Positions 11,117-21,684 of a stretch of DNA of 64,000 bases are shown piece after piece. The DNA is from Trichobilharzia szidati. Its lineage: Eukaryota > Platyhelminthes > Trematoda > Strigeidida > Schistosomatidae. Made by a program: the position numbers and the translations under genes. The number at the start of each line of letters is the position of its first letter. The first letter of the stretch is position 1. The stretch spans positions 100,508,020 through 100,572,019 of the forward strand of contig OX235272.1 of NCBI GenBank assembly GCA_944472155.2, written 5' to 3'. Below the pieces are notes generated by a model. It did not search any database and was not told the DNA's origin. It saw only the letters and a list, made by a program, of their open reading frames with translations.

Positions 11117-11638
11117 GTGCCAAAAAAGATACTTTATATGAACCTAGACTTCAAAGGAGACCTACTTAGCGACGTCCTCAGAAGGAGAATTTCCACCTCT
11201 TTAGGAAGAACTTTCCCTGCGGCAACACTAAGAATAGTGTTCTCCAGTCGCCCGCTGATCTGCAGAAACCCAAAGGACAAGATTCCGCACATGACCACTT
11301 CTATGTGTATATATCAGTTCACCTGTTGCTGTGGAGCCAGGTACATCGGTCGTTCAACGCGCATCCTGTCCAAAAGGGTCAAAGAACACTACCCAGCGTG
11401 GCTACAGAAAGGAAATAATGGCCATATAAGGAGTGCAATAATCGAACATCTAGTCAACACTGGTCATTCCATCTCAACAAACGCCTCCTTCAAAGTGATC
11501 TACAAAGTGAAGAACAACCTCCCAAAGACAGTACGATTTCGTCTTCTTTGCATCGCAGAAGCCCTAGCCATCCAGTTGGTGCAACCAGAACTATGTATAC
11601 AAAAGAAAATTATCCAACCACTTCTACTCGCATGGTAA
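11117..11638 (+). CDS. PLE-1 GIY-YIG endonuclease frame (5'-truncated ORF)
   Basis: An undamaged 173-codon frame. The listed start is a GTG inside a truncated ORF, so no real initiation codon is implied; the first in-frame ATG is at residue 7. Residues 1-50 are the RT thumb/linker (ILYMNLDFKGD, then LRIVFSS). From about residue 70 comes the Cys-rich lead CIYQFTCCCGA, the RYIGRS motif (YIG) and the helix TRILSKRVKEHYP with the catalytic Arg. The conserved end is AEALAIQLVQPELCIQKK. In complete PLEs this domain is the endonuclease fused after the RT. Here the RT is missing, so the copy is non-autonomous, yet the frame has no stop. Confidence 0.8.
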   Translation: MPKKILYMNLDFKGDLLSDVLRRRISTSLGRTFPAATLRIVFSSRPLICRNPKDKIPHMTTSMCIYQFTCCCGARYIGRSTRILSKRVKEHYPAWLQKGNNGHIRSAIIEHLVNTGHSISTNASFKVIYKVKNNLPKTVRFRLLCIAEALAIQLVQPELCIQKKIIQPLLLAW

Positions 11639-12039
11639 CAACTCCGTTGATTTGACCCAACTCTTCTTTGTTTGTTTGATTTGACCTTATTTCTGTTTGT
11701 ATGCTTATTTTTCTAACTTACAACCCTTGTGTAATTCTGTATATTATTTTGTTTCCATGCTCACCCTTTGAGTACAACTCATTCATCAAACTATTCTTGC
11801 CATTACGTAACTCTTATTTAACAATCATTTATGACAACTCATCACTTTTGTTACTACCCTCTTATATGAACATCCAATTCACCTGAACTTACTCCTCTTT
11901 AACAATCGTTTTTGACAACTCATCACTTTTGTTGCTATCCTCTTATCAACATCCAATTCATTTGAACTTACTAACCGTATTTTGTTTGACAAATTTAATG
12001 TATACACACACACACACAAAATAACCATATATATTTGCG

Positions 12040-12090
12040 ATTGTACAGCTTTGAAAATGAATTCGCCGAAAAGAGACTCTTTGCTGATCT
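12040..12090 (+). ncRNA. Hammerhead-like module in PLE-1 right arm
   Basis: Near the outer end of the arm, CAGC (12,046-12,049) can pair with GCTG (12,083-12,086). In between lie a degenerate core (TTGAAAA), GAAA (12,068-12,071) and a hairpin AAAGAG-A-CTCTTT right after it. The same order occurs in PLE-2 with a better core. In this copy the core substitutions argue against activity. Confidence 0.4.
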
Positions 12091-12379
12091 ACTTGTCTTT
12101 TGTCTACTAAAAACTAAATGTTGTAAATTACGTGGTACTCAACGGCACAAAGATAGAAATTTGATAAGGTTAAAATTGCTACTGAGTGAGAATAAAGTTA
12201 GTTGAGTGTCAGTTTAACAAATGTGAAGAGGGTGTGAAGATGTACAAAAGGAGCATATGAGAGTGATAATAGTGAATTAATTGTAAAGCAAAAGCAAACT
12301 AAAAGTAACATTAAAAATTAAAAAGAAAAGAAAAAATCAAAAAGATCGCTTATGCAGAACACTGAGGAAGGCTTTTTTT

Positions 12380-12759
12380 ATGGCTGAGCTACGTATCAAT
12401 TTTTACAGCCGGCAAATGATCAATGAATGTGTGAAGGATAAACTGCCGCTTTGGGCCACCTCAATATGCGTTTATAAATTCACCTGCTCGTGTGGAGCTA
12501 CTTATATTGGCTGCACAACGTGCACACTTTCCAAACGCATCTCTGAACATTATCCTGCATGGTTAGCAAAAGGACAATTACTAGCTCAATTCTCGAGCAC
12601 TTGGTGAACTCAGGCCACGTAGCTCCACCAGAGTCATCTTTCAAGATCATCTACAAGGTGAGGCAAAATGGTACAAAGGGCGTCAGGTTTCGACTTTTGT
12701 GTATGGCGGAGGCGCTGAAAATTCGTCAATATAACCCCGAACTCTGTATACAGAAATAG
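12380..12759 (+). pseudogene. PLE-2 GIY-YIG endonuclease, frameshifted
   Basis: The first part (12,380-12,575) encodes a degenerate linker, the Cys-rich CVYKFTCSCGA, the YIG motif TYIGCT and TLSKRISEHYPAWLAKG. Then the frame changes. The rest (from about 12,571) reads TITSSILEHLVNSGH to NPELCIQK and ends at 12,759. Compared with PLE-1 the break equals a net loss of about 10 nt. The related copy at 46.6-48 kb has the same junction, so the lesion predates both insertions. All RT motifs upstream are absent. Confidence 0.8.
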
Positions 12760-13134
12760 TTTGTCCAGTCTCTTATTCTACCTTGGTCTTAACCTCTTCA
12801 CTAGTCGTTCCCTGCAAAAAATTTTAATTTAAAAAAAAAATTTTACTTTTAGTTTGCTTTTGCTTTACAATTAATTCACTATTATCACTCTCATATGCTC
12901 CTTTTGTACATCTTCACACCCTCTTCACATTTGTTAAACTGACACTCAACTAACTTTATTCTCACTCAGTAGCAATTTTAACCTTATCAAATTTCTATCT
13001 TTGTGCCGTTGAGTACCACGTAATTTACAACATTTAGTTTTTACTTCTAAAGCCACTTCCGAGTAATTATATCAATTATGTCACCCTCTATTAATCAATA
13101 ATAGACCACTATACATTTTTGTTAAGTATAAATA

Positions 13135-13197
13135 CGACTGTACAGCCTCTGAAGATGACTTTGTCGATAAAGAAATTTTTCTTCGCTGAATTTGTCG
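13135..13197 (+). ncRNA. Hammerhead-like module at PLE-2 right end
   Basis: Ordered pairing elements can be seen. Stem I outer is CGAC (13,135-13,138) with GTCG (13,194-13,197); stem I inner is CAGC (13,143-13,146) with GCTG (13,185-13,188). The core is CTGAAGA (13,149-13,155), which matches the hammerhead consensus CUGANGA. Stem II is GAC-TTT-GTC (13,157-13,165). Next come GATAA where GAAA is expected and an A-rich/T-rich hairpin as stem III, ending TTC before stem I. Hammerheads are known in PLE terminal repeats. The GATAA deviation makes present activity doubtful. Confidence 0.5.
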
Positions 13198-13679
13198 TTT
13201 ATATTCTTTTGTATGAATGCGTGTATTTGATAATGGACACGAATTTGTTTGGGACAATGTGGAAATTTTAAGTAGAGAAAACACTGAAAGTGTCACCGGG
13301 GAATTCCTAGACGCCACGTACCCAAATAAATCAGCCAGTGATTAACAAAAACTTTATCATGGACCAAAGAATCCACCAGCTAATAAAAAGTAAATCACAC
13401 GACAATAAATTTCGAATGATGAGTTATTATAAATGATTAATAGAGACGTAAACCAACAACCAGTCATGGTAGTGGTTGCCAGGAGATACAGTTTCATCGT
13501 CATTCATAGAGAATTTATATAAGTTTCATTTTATACTAGAACCTGCGCTGAAGATTTTGTCTAGAAAGGGGACAACGATAGCTTCTCCGTTAAATCATAC
13601 AGACCCTCAGAGAACACAACTCATTCAGTGTCATCCGCCTGACCCACAAATCTCCATTATTTGGGAATTTAGCTTTATT

Positions 13680-14171
13680 NNNNNNNNNNNNNNNNNNNNN
13701 NNNNNNNNNNNNNNNNNNNNNNNNNNNNNNNNNNNNNNNNNNNNNNNNNNNNNNNNNNNNNNNNNNNNNNNNNNNNNNNNNNNNNNNNNNNNNNNNNNNN
13801 NNNNNNNNNNNNNNNNNNNNNNNNNNNNNNNNNNNNNNNNNNNNNNNNNNNNNNNNNNNNNNNNNNNNNNNNNNNNNNNNNNNNNNNNNNNNNNNNNNNN
13901 NNNNNNNNNNNNNNNNNNNNNNNNNNNNNNNNNNNNNNNNNNNNNNNNNNNNNNNNNNNNNNNNNNNNNNNNNNNNNNNNNNNNNNNNNNNNNNNNNNNN
14001 NNNNNNNNNNNNNNNNNNNNNNNNNNNNNNNNNNNNNNNNNNNNNNNNNNNNNNNNNNNNNNNNNNNNNNNNNNNNNNNNNNNNNNNNNNNNNNNNNNNN
14101 NNNNNNNNNNNNNNNNNNNNNNNNNNNNNNNNNNNNNNNNNNNNNNNNNNNNNNNNNNNNNNNNNNNNNNN
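13680..14171. other. Assembly gap (492 Ns)
   Basis: Undetermined bases. The gap separates the PLE-3 right arm from the gypsy pol remnant, so the true adjacency of the two is unknown. Confidence 1.
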
Positions 14172-14193
14172 TGATAAATAAATGGAGTAAATG

Positions 14194-16217
14194 CTAGGTT
14201 GGATGCAATATGTAGATTTTATGATAGCAGGCCCAAAAATTCAAACAGGCCGCCAAGGTCAAAAAGCTGAATTTGTAGGTTTCCAGGTATTTGCTGACGT
14301 GATCACGTCGGAAGGGTTGTCCAGATGCTTTTGGTTGAAGATGAAGCATTTGTCTGGTTAGACGATTGTTGAAATCAGCAATATTCACGTCTGTCGAATC
14401 GTGTGAAGGAACAAGCTGCCAAGGCAAGTTCAAATTAGCAACATAAACGAGTTGGCTGGTGTACATCTTAAGTCTTCTTTGATAGTTGATCGAATGCTGA
14501 GTGGGATCAACGATAATTGTTGTCCGTGCTTGGACCTGTCACTTTGAGCTGTCAGGAGCTTTTCAGTTGTCTGTGGAATCGTTCCACGCGACCATCAGCT
14601 GCCGGATGATAAGCTGTCGTGAAGATATGATTCGCCCCAAGGAGTCTCGTTAATTTGATAAACAGAGTGTATTGAGACTGAGCTCCTCTGTCGGATGTAA
14701 CCGTAGTTGGTATTCCATAATATGATACCAAACGATCAGGAAAAGCCAAGGAAACATTCTCTGCAGATATATCGTTTTGCTGGTATGCGATAGCCTATCA
14801 AGTTAATCTATCGATGACTGTAAGAATATGTGTATATCCTCTTGATAGCGCTAGTGCTCCCACAATGTCAATATGAACATGCTGAAATCTTTTATCAGAT
14901 AAATCAAATGTCTTTGGATTTGTCACAGTGTGACAATGTACTCTTGAGCATTGGCATTGCAGACATTCCTGAGCCCATTTCCGAATGTCAGAGTTCATTC
15001 TAGGCCACACAAAATGCTCGCTGATAGGTCTGATTGTAGCACGTACTTCAGGATGAGAGAGTGAATGTAATTGTTCAAATAAGGCTTCTCTACAACTTTG
15101 AGGTGCAAAACGGCAATGGACGCCTGTGACAACGTCACAAACGATGGTTGAATCAAACAGATGTATAGGTATGTCCTGCAGCTGTATGTAAGTATTTGCT
15201 CTACAAGTGAGAATTTCGGTGTCAGTCGATTGTAATTAAGCAATACTGTCCAACCTGATGTCTATCCAAGATAAATGATTAATATCACGTCAAGAAAGAG
15301 GATTGGCTATGACTTTTGCATCTCCCTTGATAAACTGAATGTCGGTGGCAAATTGGGAAATATAATCTAGCTGTCTAGCTTCTCTTGGCGATTGTTCATC
15401 TAGCGAAGTGCGAAAGACACAGCAGAGAGGTTCATGATCGGTGAAGATGGTGAAATGTTGACGTTGTAACAAGAAACCGAAATGCTTCACTGCTAGACAG
15501 ATGGTTAACAGTTCTCTGCGAAAATTGATATAACGTGTTTAGGCAGGTTCTATCTTCTTGGAAAAGAAAGCACGTGAAGTGATATCGTTGTTAAATTTCT
15601 GTTGTAGGACAGCTCCTGCTGTCACCTGTGATGCATCTGTACACAGGATAAGGGATGATTTCAGACTGATATGAGACTACATGATGACTATAGGCAAAGC
15701 TTCTCTGGAGTTTCAGAAAGATTTTTGTGCTTGCGCTGACAGCTGGAATTATTAAGGTTCACTTTTAAGGTGATCAGTTAGAGGCTGAATGATATGGGAA
15801 CGTGAAGGAATAAAACGCCGATAGAAATTAAACATCGTAAAAATCGTCTGAATTCATCAATGATTCTGAGTCCGAGAACTTTCTGAAAGTCTTCATCGTT
15901 TCCTCCGTAGGCCAAACATTGTCTGCGGTTATGTAATCTCCCGGAAATTGTATAGGATAGGTACCGAAAATGAGCTTTTTAGGATTTATAGCATCGCCAT
16001 ATTGCTCGAAACTCTGAAACGAAATGCCGAGATGAACAATGTGTTCCTCTACCAACGTGCTTTCAGTTAAGACGTCATCTATATAAATGAACACAAAACC
16101 AAAACATGTAATGACTTGGTCCATGAAGCGCTGAAAGGATTGTGCAGCACTCTTCTGACCGAACGGCGTTCGCAGGAATTCAAACAAGCTTCCACATCTC
16201 TTCCCATATTTGCTCAA
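14194..16217 (-). pseudogene. Ty3/gypsy-type LTR retrotransposon pol remnant
   Basis: Minus-strand pieces occur in normal pol order. RT (16,217-15,828) has the PFGQKSAAQSFQRFMDQV block and the catalytic YIDD. RNase H follows (about 15,700-15,290, TDHEPL motif). Integrase comes next (15,243-14,552), with the end of the zinc finger (CLQCQC), the first catalytic Asp in HIDIVG, the second in TSDRGAQ and the Glu in GRVERFH. Last is the integrase C-terminal region (14,466-14,230). Several stops and frameshifts separate the pieces. Gag, protease and both LTRs are not visible; the left side is lost in the gap. Families of this type (Boudicca, Saci) are known in schistosomes, but the exact family is not determined. 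Confidence 0.85.
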
Positions 16218-16787
16218 TTAAGGATAAAAACAGTTAAAGTAAAATTGTATCTTCAATGTCGCTTTATACTTTAAAAAATATTGCATTTGATGACTACAGG
16301 TTTACAGAGAGTTTTTATCATATTTAGAAACGTCTCGCAAGTTATCTTTAGCTTGTGAGATAGGTGAATGCAAAATTGACACGATTATGATAACATTGTT
16401 GTCGCGAACTTCAAACTACGGGATTCAATAAAGTTTAGAATTGGCTAAATTATTCTCGAGCCTAAAAATTTAGACATTCTAAAATGTCATTCTACCTTAT
16501 TCCACCCTAAGATTATTCACTCAGTAGCCAAAGAAGACATGAATCATTTTGTTTCAAATGAAGTTTTGAAAGTGGGTATGTTAGAAAATAGAGAAGTCTG
16601 TCTGAATGAATATCCACATATTCTACGTTGACCGGTCAGTAAGAACTTGAATATGCCGTCTATCTAGCCCTGTCTTTTGCTGCTGACTGAATTCTGTCAG
16701 TCAAACCACTGAGAATCGGTAGTCTAAATCTGTGAGATGTCAGAGAGTGAAACCACTACAACATAAAATTCCTATTGAGTCATTTAA
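16218..16787. other. Noncoding stretch
   Basis: I see neither the missing part of the gypsy element nor any other family here. Confidence 0.45.
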
Positions 16788-17290
16788 AAGAAAAGACATT
16801 CAGCGGAGAATCACTCTTTTGGCGACATCATTCCCAAGCTATACATATTTCGTTAACGGGTTTGAAAGTAATGTTAGATTAAATAAGCAAGTTGAGTGAC
16901 GTAATCCAAATGACGGAGGTGGGTAGAGCTCAGTTAAAATTAAAATTGAACAAAAGTCAAATTAACAACAGTGGTGATAAGGGTATAGATTTAATAAGGG
17001 GTGGGGGAAGAGGACATTATACAATTAAGAAACAAACAAGTGAGAAAAAGACGAAACATTATAATAGCAATTCGCTGTTTATATAGGTCAGTTCCACTGT
17101 AGATTTAATGACTGAACAAACTGCTTTTGTATGCAGAGTTCAGTTTTTAACATGGGTACCGCTATTGCTTCTGAGGTTTGAAGAAATGTGAGTCGTACTC
17201 TTTTAGCAAGATTCCAACGTGTTCTCTAGATGACTTTCAATTTACTTGGTGGGTTTGCGTTGTGTGCTGATTCGGTCAGGTGTTTCAGTT
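16788..17290 (-). pseudogene. PLE-6: 3' end and GIY-YIG C-terminal remnant
   Basis: On the minus strand, 17,290-17,095 encodes a weak but colinear match to the end of the GIY-YIG domain (SEAIAVPMLKTELCIQKQFVQ). It is followed by a UTR and, near 16,840-16,790, by the terminal module typical of PLE arms (TATAGCTT, then AAAAGAGTGATTCTC). Stops are frequent and the copy is old. Confidence 0.55.
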
Positions 17291-19135
17291 TAGAGCTTCG
17301 TGGCGAACTTTCTCCTCTTTCGTGAAACCATAACTACGAGTAAGTGTTTGATGATATATTTGGATATCAAAAGCTCGGTACGGCCGACTTCATGTTTTGG
17401 TATATTTGTACGAACGTATACTCCAGACTGGAAGAAACGTCCACATTCCTACCAAAACATACAGAAACCGCTTTCTCATTTCTTTTGTGCACACAATTAG
17501 GTATACAGTGGCTGTCCTCATAAAATGAAAGCAGATAGGCACTACCACCACAGTTGTCTGAGCTCGGTGTCATCCAGAGTAAGTGAGTACATGAAATCAA
17601 TTGTTGGCTTATTGTAAGCACAACTTAGTTGAACATTAGCAAATATTTGTTGTAACATGAGTAGATTTTCAATCTTCTACTACAGAACTTCTGCTGACGT
17701 GATGATTATCTTAATTTACTCATTCCACTCGACAGATAAAATGTCCTGAGTAGTCCACGTTTAGTTAGTCTGAGTAAACATGTGTTTCGACTGAGTTGAT
17801 TGGGGAAGTGCAAAGCACTAATATCAACAGACAGAGGATAAAAACAGTGTCCTCAGTACTGGCTTTTTGAATAGATGTTTCCTGGTACGGCATGCTGCCA
17901 GCGGAAGAACCATGACTGATTATTTTCTGCTGCAGTCTATTGATTTTAATAATTTAATGTAATTTAGAAATATTATTCCTGTCAGTGACACTAATTGTTT
18001 CACTACTATGGATATGTGACTGTAGAATTCGGTGATAAAGTTGTAGAAAAGAGTATTCTTTGCGCACCTGATCAGGATTTTGAAATTTATATTTTGATAT
18101 ATTTAATTATTGATGCAATTCTTCATGTTATTTGAAGCTCAGAATCCACTTTTAAATAATATTGACCAATTTATTGAAGACAGTCCCCAGTTGACCACTC
18201 ATACTTATAACGAGATACTTTCAGTAGCTCTCTTGGTACTTCAAATGTAGCACTGGCGTATTTTTATTGACTGCGAGTTCCGGATAAATAGTAACGGTTG
18301 TAGGTATCCATTCTTACATTGCCTGTTTACTATATGTTTGCTTGAAAATGTCGGTAACACAACTTGAATATTTCTGTTTAGTTTAATATAAAAACATATT
18401 TGTGGATAAATCAAGATGGACATTCTGCATTATTTTCAAGTTAGGCTTACTTCATTTATTGTTGGTGACAGCAAGACATATGTATATATATATATATCAT
18501 GTCATGAAAATTGTGAATTGGCTGTTTACTGCAGAGTAGTCATCAGTTTCCGAAGGAATGACGTAATAGACATAAATCTGAATGACATTCATTTGAAATG
18601 TAATTACAGTCACAAAAATAAACCCTTCCTGTAGGCACAAGTGTTGTTGGCTGAACAGATATATTTGATGACACTTCATGTCAGGTGCATGTTTATGTGT
18701 GTTGCCTGCAGTCATACAGTATAGATACAAAATCATCCTGAACAAATTGAGTTAAAGAAATTCTGTACAGAAAGTAGGAACACAGCTGCTATACACATCA
18801 TAGAATTAGAGTTATCCATCGGTTGAAAAGCAAACTGTTTTTATTTTAGAAAACTCATAAGGAGTAACACAAGTGTAAAGGAATTGGACTGTTAATTTAA
18901 AGCCTAAGACGAAAGCAAGTAAACATTCCTGAGCAGAAATCCATATCTAAAGACTGATTAGTTCACTAATTAGTGGGGTTGTGCTTCTGCTTGTTAACGC
19001 TAAAGTCTTACAGCAGTAAGTGTCAATAAAAGATGCGGAAAATAAACCTTTGCTCAAATCTTTAATTCATAATGATGTTAGTGATATTTTCACACATGAG
19101 GCGGGTTTTTAAGTCCGGAATATATCTAGTTTAAC
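17291..19135. other. Mostly unassigned noncoding stretch
   Basis: No gene is supported. A PLE-like terminal module (GACTGTAG, GAAAAGAGTATTCTTT) is visible at about 18,015-18,060 on the plus strand and may mark another eroded PLE end. The rest is unassigned. Confidence 0.4.
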
Positions 19136-21650
19136 ATGAGAAAGTTACAAATAAAGATGTTATCTCTTGGTTCCAGATTTCGTGCTCCGTTTTGTGATGT
19201 CCATCAGACTATTGCAGAAAGTCATCTCGAGAATCTACTTATTCAATTACAAAACCTAAGTGCTTTTTCGAATTATACTGTTGAACTACTGAAACCGACA
19301 ATAGTGGATACTTTACAACAATAGAGCCTTATGCTGGTTAACCACGTAGCTAGAATATCAAAGGAGCATTTGGAATCGTAGTTACAGTTCGAAAGAAACA
19401 AACACATGGTGATAATACATCCTGATACAGCGCAGTGTGTGGTTATTATGGATATGGACGACTACTTGAGGGAACTGTTAGTAAAACTACTAGACGAGAC
19501 GTAATTTCAGACGAGTCACAAGGATAAAAACTGTGGTCAGACGATTGAAAAACGGATAAAAAAACAACTAATAAGACTTTTAAAACATACTGAGTCTCGT
19601 GTTCCAAAACCATGTGATTATGTGCAGATTCATAAAATGGGAGACCTGCTTAGACCCATGCTACGTTTGTTGAATTCTCCGTACTATCATAATAATAAGG
19701 CTTTATTTCAGACCAGATATGTGAACATACAGTACGGGGATTTTCAGTGTGTTTTGTTCCAAATTATTTCCTGTTCATCCAGGATTTACATGTGAAGTGA
19801 TAATCTTAAGTATATCCTGTGATGCAAAGTTTTTGTGTATGAAGACAGGACCACTTCTGTAAGTTTTCCCCTCATTTCTGTCAAGAACTCTACAGCGTTT
19901 AGTTGAAAGCTACTTAATTATGCGCACGAGTTCATGTTATGGTTAGCTCATATTGTGGTGAGAGCTGTCTACTAGCCAAATTGGTAGACAGTAATTTACG
20001 TCAATGTTTACGTTCTCAAGATTTGTCATGAGAAAATATGAACAAAGACTGATTCAAAACCGACCACAGCCAACTTTGCGTAGGCGGATACAGTTAACAT
20101 ATAGATGATCTGACATTCAAGAAACAGTCACAAAGAGATGAAAGATTAACTTTAAGTGAGAAACAACCAATCAGAAGACTGTGTTTGTTTGCTTAACTAA
20201 TCTATAATAATGTACATGAAAATATACTTTGATTTCTTTAATAAACGATCTGTTGCCTGGCCCTTGTCTTCTGTTGTTACAATATAACTGCACGATTAAA
20301 ACAACAAGAAATGCGGAATAGTTTAGGCATTTTCATTGATTCAAATTCTGGTTGCCTGGTGATTTAAGGTCATCGTGTTAACACAGTGACTATGTGAGAT
20401 GTAGCAGCTGGAAGCACGTTGGGGCCACTATTTGCAGATATGTTTCTGGCATGTTCAGAATATACTACCTTTAAAGACTATATAGGTAAGGCTGAAACCC
20501 ATCTGAGGTAATGTAAATGAAATATTCACAGAATACAAATGGAAGGTTGAAGCTGAGACAATGTTAGAGTAATTTAATCCGGTGATATATCAAGATATTG
20601 ACACCTCACGTTTCCTGGATGTGAATCTGTCTAAGCGGGTTGATAGAGATGTGGAGGGATCAATACATCCAAAGTCAACTGGGACAAGACATTTCGAGCA
20701 TTTAGAATAGCTTCGTCTCACTTCAATGAAAAAAGAGTTAGGTTAGGACATTATTCTACTGAGCAAGCACAATATGTTGAATGAAGTAGGAGAATACAGT
20801 AGGGAATAGAAATGTCTGAGGGAAACACGAGTACAAAATGTTTATTCGGACAGGTTCATAAATTAGAACTCAGATGATAATCAAGGAAAAGTAATATTAA
20901 ATACTGTTTCCAACAAGAAGGTATCCATAACGTCATCAGGTAACTACTACTTTTTCTCACTTAATCAGGAAGTATGTAGGAAAATGTTAAAACAAAGTAA
21001 TAATGGTAGTGATAATGATAATAATATTAATGATGATATGCGTGATATATATGCATAGAATGATGACAACACCAACAATAAGGGATTCAAATCATCATTA
21101 GTACTTCCATACACAGAAGGAACGCGGGACACCTTACGTAGAATTCCTAAAGATGCAAGGAGAAGAGTGTCATTCAAACCCGCAAACTCAATTGAAAACA
21201 AGCCTCAATGGTTAAGGGATTCTGTGAAGCCAATAAAACAAAATAATTTAGTTCATCTAATACTCCGCGATGACTGTCAGATCAAATATAAATGATTCAA
21301 GGTGAAAGAACGGGTTCAGTCAATCAGACTAGTGGAGCACAAAAGCCTAGCAGCAAAATCTTGATTAGTTGACCGAAATAAGATAAGAAATCTGGAGAAT
21401 AGTTCAGGTATAGCACTGCACAACACATGCCACTACACGCAACCATAAAATACAATGGGATAAGTTGACAGTTTTAAAATCTAATACAACTAACATGGTG
21501 GAGGGAGAGATTGATAAGTGAAGCCATTTTTGAAGAGGCAACTGAAGGAAATACGTGTAATAGGAGTGATTCCACATCTCTCCCGGACATGTGGAAGATT
21601 CTACTGTCACTACAACGAATAAGAAGGAATGCAGAAAATTATGAAACGAA
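19136..21650 (+). pseudogene. PLE-10: decayed Penelope-like RT plus GIY-YIG
   Basis: Pieces follow PLE order. There is an N-terminal region (LSLGSRFRAPFC; later a VIIHPDTAQCVVIMD block corresponding to the fingers, and DLLRPMLRLLNSPY). After an interruption comes the palm motif GSTLGPLFADMFLA (about 20,430-20,470), then a damaged catalytic region and FLDVNLSKR. The thumb/linker follows (LPYTEGTRDTLRRI and VSFKPANS, about 21,095-21,190). A degenerate endonuclease ends in SLPDMWK near 21,600. Stops occur throughout. The part between fingers and palm is replaced by a reverse-oriented repeat at 19,690-20,375. The ORF belongs to a different PLE branch from PLE-1/2. Confidence 0.7.
19690..20375 (-). 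mobile_element. Repeat A: non-LTR 3' end inserted in PLE-10
   Basis: Two blocks (about 19,690-19,960 and 20,270-20,375) match the repeat at 24,150-24,520. On the minus strand it ends with CTGAAATAAAGCCTTATTATT. This resembles the 3' terminus of the CR1/Jockey-like element at 43,830 (CTGGAATAAAGCAAATTATT), so it is probably the 3' UTR of a related non-LTR element. It splits the PLE-10 RT. Confidence 0.5.
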
Positions 21651-21684
21651 AGTTTAGAAGTTGTGTAGCTGTAATTGACATGAT

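Larger units (their letters stand above)
10275..12107 (+). mobile_element. PLE-1, foldback Penelope-like element nested in PLE-2
   Basis: A 1,833-bp insertion flanked by a perfect 12-bp duplication TAAAAACTAAAT (10,263-10,274 and 12,108-12,119). Its arms, about 10,300-11,051 and 11,357-12,109, are almost identical inverted copies (roughly 750 bp, a few mismatches and a 1-nt length difference). They cover the C-terminal half of the GIY-YIG domain and the whole 3' UTR. The 305-bp spacer holds the upstream half of the domain. A 25-nt extension (10,275-10,299) exists only on the left. It is the youngest of the three nested elements, because it interrupts the arm of PLE-2. Confidence 0.9.
10072..13201 (+). 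mobile_element. PLE-2, foldback Penelope-like element nested in PLE-3
   Basis: Flanked by an 11-bp target-site duplication TATTCTTTTGT (10,061-10,071 and 13,202-13,212). The inverted left arm is in two parts, about 10,110-10,274 and 12,120-12,345, because PLE-1 inserted into it. The right arm is about 12,825-13,201. Between them lies a 5'-truncated GIY-YIG frame (12,380-12,759). About 38 nt at the left end (10,072-10,109) have no partner on the right, a one-sided extension of the kind known in PLEs. The family also includes the copy at 46.6-48 kb. Confidence 0.88.
9180..13679 (+). mobile_element. PLE-3, foldback Penelope-like element hosting two nested PLEs
   Basis: The outermost of three nested elements. 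Its left arm (about 9,200-9,480) is an inverted, partly deleted match to its right arm (about 13,290-13,640). Its core (9,481-10,071) carries part of the region between RT and endonuclease. It is interrupted at 10,071/13,213 by PLE-2. Joining the flanks across PLE-2 gives sequence colinear with the uninterrupted relative at 53,398-54,890. The right arm runs into the assembly gap, so the right end is unknown. Confidence 0.8.

Noticed and set aside
10300..12109. DNA transposon with terminal inverted repeats
   Set aside because: The arms contain PLE coding sequence and UTR rather than short terminal repeats, and no transposase is present; a foldback PLE explains it better.
13476..14174. 232-codon open frame
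   Set aside because: Most of it is the run of Ns; the readable part is the PLE-3 arm.
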